Shown here in pieces: positions 14,116 through 16,879 of a DNA stretch of 16,879 bases. Source of the DNA: DASZGL01 sp035938875 (GTDB taxonomy: Bacteria > Chloroflexota > Dormibacteria > Aeolococcales > Aeolococcaceae); contig DASZGL010000016.1 of assembly GCA_035938875.1 (NCBI GenBank), positions 1 through 16,879 of the forward strand, given 5' to 3'. Position numbers and translations under genes: made by a program. Every line of letters begins with the position of its first letter. The first letter of the stretch is position 1. The notes under the pieces were generated by a model, which saw only the letters and a list, made by a program, of their open reading frames with translations, had not been told where the DNA came from and made no database searches.

Positions 14116-15360
14116 TCAGGCGGAGATGGCCGGCTGCTGCTGAGGACTGCGCAGCCGGCGACGCCATGCCGGAAGCGCGACATCACGCCCGGCGAGGAGG
14201 TGCGCCGCGGTGAGCAGCAACGCCACCGAGGCGATGCCGAGCGGTAAACGCAGCAACACGTCGTAGACGTGCTGATTGACCCACAGGTCGAGATACGCGG
14301 TCGCCGGAACAAGGGCGAGGGAGAGAAGCACGCACAGGCGCGTCCGCCCGGCATACAGCAGGAAGGGAATCGGCCACATCAGGTACTGATCAGCGGTGGT
14401 CGGCGACAGCGCCAGCAGCAGCACCATGCCGAGCGCGACGGCATCCGCGGGCCGATCACCGCGGCGGCGGCTGAGCACGGCCGCGGCGATGACACAGACT
14501 CCGGCGACGATGTTGAGCACGCTGACCACACCCTGCGAATGGCCGATGGCCAGCTGGCCGGTGCCCAGTCCCTCGACTGGAGCCGAGTAGCGCACCATCC
14601 GCGAGATTCCGTCGACGATGTGCGCGGGATGGATCAGTGCGTAGCCGGCGAAGGCCAGTGCCATCGGCGCCGCACTCACGGCGACAAACCGCCACCACGC
14701 GCGCAGCGGCAGCCCGGCGAGCAACGCGGGCACGAAGAACAAGGCCCAGGGTTTGACCGCCGCGGCGACGCCGACGAACACGGCAGCCAGCAGCCACCTT
14801 CGCGGGATGACGATCACCGCGAGCAGCAGCAGCAGGGCGACGCACGCGTCGTCCTGTCCGTGCAGTGTCGACACCGCGATGGCGATGGGGCTCAGTGCAT
14901 AGAGCCAGCCCGCGCGAACGCCACGACCACCGCCGACGACAACAAGCAACAGCGGGGCGATGGCGGCGTCGGCGAGCAGATAGGGGAGTCTGAGGATCGC
15001 GGAGTACACATGCGTCTGGTCACCGGGAATGGCCCAGCTGACGAACGCCCACCACCACACCATGACGGGCGCGTAGTTCTGCCTACCGACGTATCCGGGA
15101 TCGAACGCGTCGCCGCCCTGCCGGACATGCTCGCCGACCCCGCGGAAGGCGTAGAAGATGTCGTACTGGTCGCCGTCGGAGAGGAGGAGAAACGCCAGCC
15201 GCACGGCGACCGCGGCGATTCCCACAGCGATGGCGGGATGGATCCGTGCGCTGCCCACCGTCGACGACGTCGGCCACCACGCGACCGCGACGGACAGCAC
15301 GGCACACGCGGCGAGTGCGGCGACGCCCACCAATTGGAGCACGCCCACGGAGGCGATCAC
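14116..15360 (-). CDS. GT-C family membrane glycosyltransferase (GT87/PIG-M-like)
   Basis: This 414-residue protein has about ten hydrophobic segments. The first external loop carries SDGDQYDIFYAFRGVGEHV (61-79), with D64 and D67 as candidate catalytic or metal-binding acids of the GT-C fold. Later motifs are YALSPIAIAVSTLHGQDD (154-171), where the HGQ-D pattern is common in polyprenyl-phosphate-mannose-using enzymes, AAVKPWALFFVPALL (201-215), and DQYLMWPIPFLLY near the C-terminus. It probably moves a mannose-like sugar from a lipid-linked donor to an extracytoplasmic acceptor; the acceptor is unknown. The start is GTG at 15360 with TACACT ending exactly six bases before it and no ribosome binding site, so the mRNA is predicted leaderless. 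It converges on darA with only nine bases between the stops and no recognisable terminator. Confidence 0.82.
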   Translation of the reverse strand: MIASVGVLQLVGVAALAACAVLSVAVAWWPTSSTVGSARIHPAIAVGIAAVAVRLAFLLLSDGDQYDIFYAFRGVGEHVRQGGDAFDPGYVGRQNYAPVMVWWWAFVSWAIPGDQTHVYSAILRLPYLLADAAIAPLLLVVVGGGRGVRAGWLYALSPIAIAVSTLHGQDDACVALLLLLAVIVIPRRWLLAAVFVGVAAAVKPWALFFVPALLAGLPLRAWWRFVAVSAAPMALAFAGYALIHPAHIVDGISRMVRYSAPVEGLGTGQLAIGHSQGVVSVLNIVAGVCVIAAAVLSRRRGDRPADAVALGMVLLLALSPTTADQYLMWPIPFLLYAGRTRLCVLLSLALVPATAYLDLWVNQHVYDVLLRLPLGIASVALLLTAAHLLAGRDVALPAWRRRLRSPQQQPAISA

Positions 15361-15366
15361 GCCGCG

Positions 15367-15372
15367 AGTGTA
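15367..15372 (-). promoter_or_regulatory. -10 element (TACACT) of the leaderless GT-C gene
   Basis: TACACT reads on the minus strand and is six bases before the GTG at 15360, the same distance as at 9555, 10208 and 16440. No TTGACA-like box is visible. Just upstream lies GTTCGAAGTTCG (plus strand 15374-15385), a short direct repeat of GTTCG whose role is unknown. Confidence 0.5.
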
Positions 15373-15434
15373 TGTTCGAAGTTCGTATCACGCCGGGGAC
15401 GGAGCCACCCCGTGACCTGGATGCGACGACGCGG

Positions 15435-15689
15435 TTAGCGTGCTTCCAGGACGCCGAGCAGGTCGATGACAAGGTCCGGGTCACCGGGGATGACGTCGGT
15501 GAGCACTCTGGCCCAGCGCCGCAGGTCCCACGAGGCGCCCGGAGCGTGATGGACAAAGGGACACTGGTCGGGGCGCTGACAGCGACGGCTGTCGGCACCC
15601 AGCGCGTCTGCGGGCAGCAGAGCATGGCCGGCCACGCCCTGAAGCGGGGCGTGTTCGGTTTTCGGCAGCTTTCCTGCCCAGTTGCTCAC
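15435..15689 (-). CDS. uncharacterised 84-residue protein
   Basis: I do not recognise this protein. It starts at GTG 15689 (SNWAGKLPKTEHAPLQGVAG) and has a central segment RRCQRPDQCPFVHHAPGASW, with cysteines seven apart (C36 and C43) and two histidines that could bind a metal. The C-terminus is amphipathic: DLRRWARVLTDVIPGDPDLV, then IDLLGVLEAR. Third-position GC and amino-acid make-up look like coding sequence, especially in the second half. There is no ribosome binding site and no -10-like hexamer at the usual distance, so the start is uncertain. It lies 48 bases after the gene at 15738 and 74 bases before the GT-C gene on the same strand. If it is not a gene, 15361-15737 is a 377-base intergenic region with only the GT-C promoter and a GCAGGCCTGC palindrome (15727-15736). 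Confidence 0.5.
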   Translation of the reverse strand: MSNWAGKLPKTEHAPLQGVAGHALLPADALGADSRRCQRPDQCPFVHHAPGASWDLRRWARVLTDVIPGDPDLVIDLLGVLEAR

Positions 15690-15737
15690 ACAAGCAATGA
15701 CAAGGCGCGACCTCGCCGCGTTACGCGCAGGCCTGCA

Positions 15738-16352
15738 TCAATCGGGCGCTGACGCGTTTGTTGCGCTGTCGACGGCGACGACGACTTCGTCGGCAGGCAG
15801 CAGCCGCTCAACCCTGGTGCCGGCGAGGTGGACCCGCACCCCGCTCACCCCCGGGATCCCAGGCTCAAGTCCCTGGGCATAGAGGTGGCGGGCCTCGCCG
15901 ACGGTGCTCGCCGGCACCGTCCTGCGCCCGTCGGTGAAGCTGATGATGCCGGGCCTCGTGGGAAAGCCGAAGCCCACCTCACCGCCGGTGCGGAGGTAGG
16001 CCCGGACGCTGGCCAAGGGCCGGTCGTCATCCAGTGCGGCTGTGGCGCTGGTCAGCACATCGGCCACGGAGGGCAGGGCGCCTGCCTTGGCACCCTCGCG
16101 CACGGCGGCGCGCCGGGCCACGTGGCTCGCCCGCTCGCGGCGCCGCTGCTCGGTGGCCACCTCGCCGGCGCGGGCACGGAGCTCGGCGAGCTGCCGCTCG
16201 TACGGGGCCATGGCCGAGCGGGTGGCCCGCTCCGAGGCGGAGATCGCCTCGAGGACGGCGTCCAGCTCGCTGTCGTCGAGCTCGCGCAGCGCTTCTGCCT
16301 CGACGGCGTCGGGGAGTGGCGGTAGCGGCGCCGGGTCGTTCTGCGGTGCCAT
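15738..16352 (-). CDS. uncharacterised protein with N-terminal coiled coil
   Basis: I do not recognise this 204-residue protein. A proline-rich start (to about 14) is followed by a highly charged helical stretch, residues 17-90 (ELDDSELDAVLEAISASERA; RRRERASHVARRAAVREGAK), likely a coiled coil or helical hairpin. A compact C-terminal part (about 115-195) is rich in Gly and Val, with GGEVGFGFPTRPGIISFTDG (123-142), GEARHLYAQGLEPG and VERLLPADEVVVAVDS. There is no signal peptide or membrane segment, so it should be cytoplasmic. I start it at ATG 16352. A longer frame begins at a TTG at 16397 but adds an Arg/Cys-rich stretch with no sign of selection. CATCAT seven bases before the ATG is a weak match to the window's -10 pattern. 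It diverges from the GT87 gene at 16440. Confidence 0.65.
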   Translation of the reverse strand: MAPQNDPAPLPPLPDAVEAEALRELDDSELDAVLEAISASERATRSAMAPYERQLAELRARAGEVATEQRRRERASHVARRAAVREGAKAGALPSVADVLTSATAALDDDRPLASVRAYLRTGGEVGFGFPTRPGIISFTDGRRTVPASTVGEARHLYAQGLEPGIPGVSGVRVHLAGTRVERLLPADEVVVAVDSATNASAPD

Positions 16353-16423
16353 CCCGGCGATGATGCGGCACCGTCGAGGCCGGTCACAGGGGGGCAACGC
16401 CGAGCGGTCGCGGCGCCTGGGCG

Positions 16424-16433
16424 ACCATAGACT
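16424..16433. promoter_or_regulatory. overlapping divergent -10-like elements (TAGACT plus; TATGGT minus)
   Basis: On the plus strand TAGACT (16428-16433) ends six bases before the GTG at 16440, the same hexamer and spacing as at 10196. On the minus strand TATGGT (16429-16424) overlaps it by two bases and could start a leadered transcript for the gene at 16352. The plus-strand call is the better supported of the two. Confidence 0.4.
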
Positions 16434-16439
16434 GCGGCC

Positions 16440-16879
16440 GTGGCCCTACGGCAATCCTCCGCGACCATGCCGTCGGCTCAGCCCGCGGAGCTCGGACGCC
16501 GCCCCCTGGTGAGGTGGCCACGACTTGGTCGCAGCCTGCTCCGCGCCGGCGCGCTGGCGGCCGCCGTCGCCGGAGCCGTCACCTTCGTCGTCCTCCCCCT
16601 GCAGGGAAGGTTCGCCGGCGACTTCGAGGACTTCCGCGCCTATTACGACGCCGGTGCGGCGCTCAACAGCGGGGCGAGCCCCTACGGCGAATTCGTCCAC
16701 CAAGCCCCCAACGTCGCGCTGAGTGGGTTCGACTATCCCCCGCTCATCGCCTGGCTGTGCCGCCCCCTGGCGCTGCTGCCGTACCACTCCGCGGCCACCC
16801 TCTGGCTCTGGATCGGCCTTGCGGCGACGCTGGTGGGCAGCCTGGTCGTGGCTCGGACGCTCCTCCCGGCGAGCTGGCC
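16440..16879 (+). CDS. GT87-family (DUF2029) mannosyltransferase-like protein (partial, N-terminal 146 residues)
   Basis: The frame is open from GTG 16440 to the window end. A basic N-terminus (to about 34) precedes a hydrophobic segment (35-54). Then comes GDFEDFRAYYDAGAALNSGA (60-79), SPYGEF and GFDYPPLIAWLCRPLALLP (96-114). The external-loop acid (D61, E63 or D64) followed by YPPL and a second membrane segment (about 118-140) is the classic GT87/DUF2029 opening. It would transfer a sugar from a polyprenyl-phosphate donor outside the membrane. An ATG at 16467 in the same frame is an alternative start, but the TAGACT six bases before the GTG favours 16440 and a leaderless mRNA. The C-terminal catalytic features are outside the window. 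Confidence 0.85.
   Translation, partial: MALRQSSATMPSAQPAELGRRPLVRWPRLGRSLLRAGALAAAVAGAVTFVVLPLQGRFAGDFEDFRAYYDAGAALNSGASPYGEFVHQAPNVALSGFDYPPLIAWLCRPLALLPYHSAATLWLWIGLAATLVGSLVVARTLLPASW

Noticed and set aside
15374..15385. GTTCGAAGTTCG as an SOS/LexA-type box upstream of the GT-C gene
   Set aside because: It is a direct repeat of GTTCG, not the GAAC-N4-GTTC inverted arrangement expected for a LexA box.

Overview
This is a high-GC, gene-dense bacterial segment (16.9 kb) with both strands in use. Gene content (Flp pilin, PdxS/PdxT, an R3H/SpoIIIAA-like ATPase, tmk followed by a PII-like cyclic-di-AMP receptor, many GT-C/GT87 membrane glycosyltransferases, a PseB/PseC pair) points to a terrabacterial lineage. 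A Chloroflexota/Dormibacterota-type or deep actinobacterial genome is my best guess. That assignment is inference from gene content and was not tested by a search. I see no tRNA, rRNA, CRISPR array, insertion sequence or phage gene.

Layout. (1) Bases 1-6787, minus strand: a surface-glycan block. It reads, in transcription order, two tandem large membrane proteins of a DUF6541-like type, an initiating polyprenyl-phosphate sugar-1-phosphate transferase, a UDP-GlcNAc 4,6-dehydratase (PseB type), and the start of a DegT-family aminotransferase (PseC type) that runs off the window. (2) Bases 6887-9399, minus strand: a short cluster of Flp pilin, GT87-like mannosyltransferase and pdxS. The last two overlap by 4 nt. 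(3) Base 9555 onward, plus strand: pdxT, divergent from the pilin cluster and separated from its partner pdxS by about 1.7 kb. (4) Bases 10340-14106, plus strand: a tight four-gene operon of tandem-GNAT protein, R3H/SpoIIIAA-like ATPase, thymidylate kinase and DarA-like c-di-AMP receptor. All its junctions overlap. (5) Bases 14116-16352, minus strand: a GT-C membrane glycosyltransferase, a small cysteine-containing ORF and an uncharacterised coiled-coil protein. (6) Base 16440 to the end, plus strand: the start of another GT87-like gene.

How the genes fit together. The left block and the GT-C/GT87 genes together describe extracytoplasmic glycan assembly: nucleotide-sugar modification, loading of a sugar phosphate on a polyprenyl carrier, and transfer from lipid-linked donors outside the membrane. 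PdxS and PdxT form PLP synthase, and PLP is the cofactor of the PseC-type aminotransferase. The tmk-darA pair couples nucleotide metabolism with c-di-AMP sensing, as in Firmicutes gene neighbourhoods.

The most striking signal is not a gene. Most transcription-unit starts in the window carry a -10-like hexamer of the form xAxA(A/C)T six or seven bases before an ATG or GTG, with no Shine-Dalgarno sequence. This implies that leaderless mRNAs are the default here. Two of these predicted leaderless starts open very short upstream ORFs (23 and 24 codons) in front of larger genes. One of them stops in a TGATG overlap with the next gene, which suggests start by translational coupling from a leaderless peptide.
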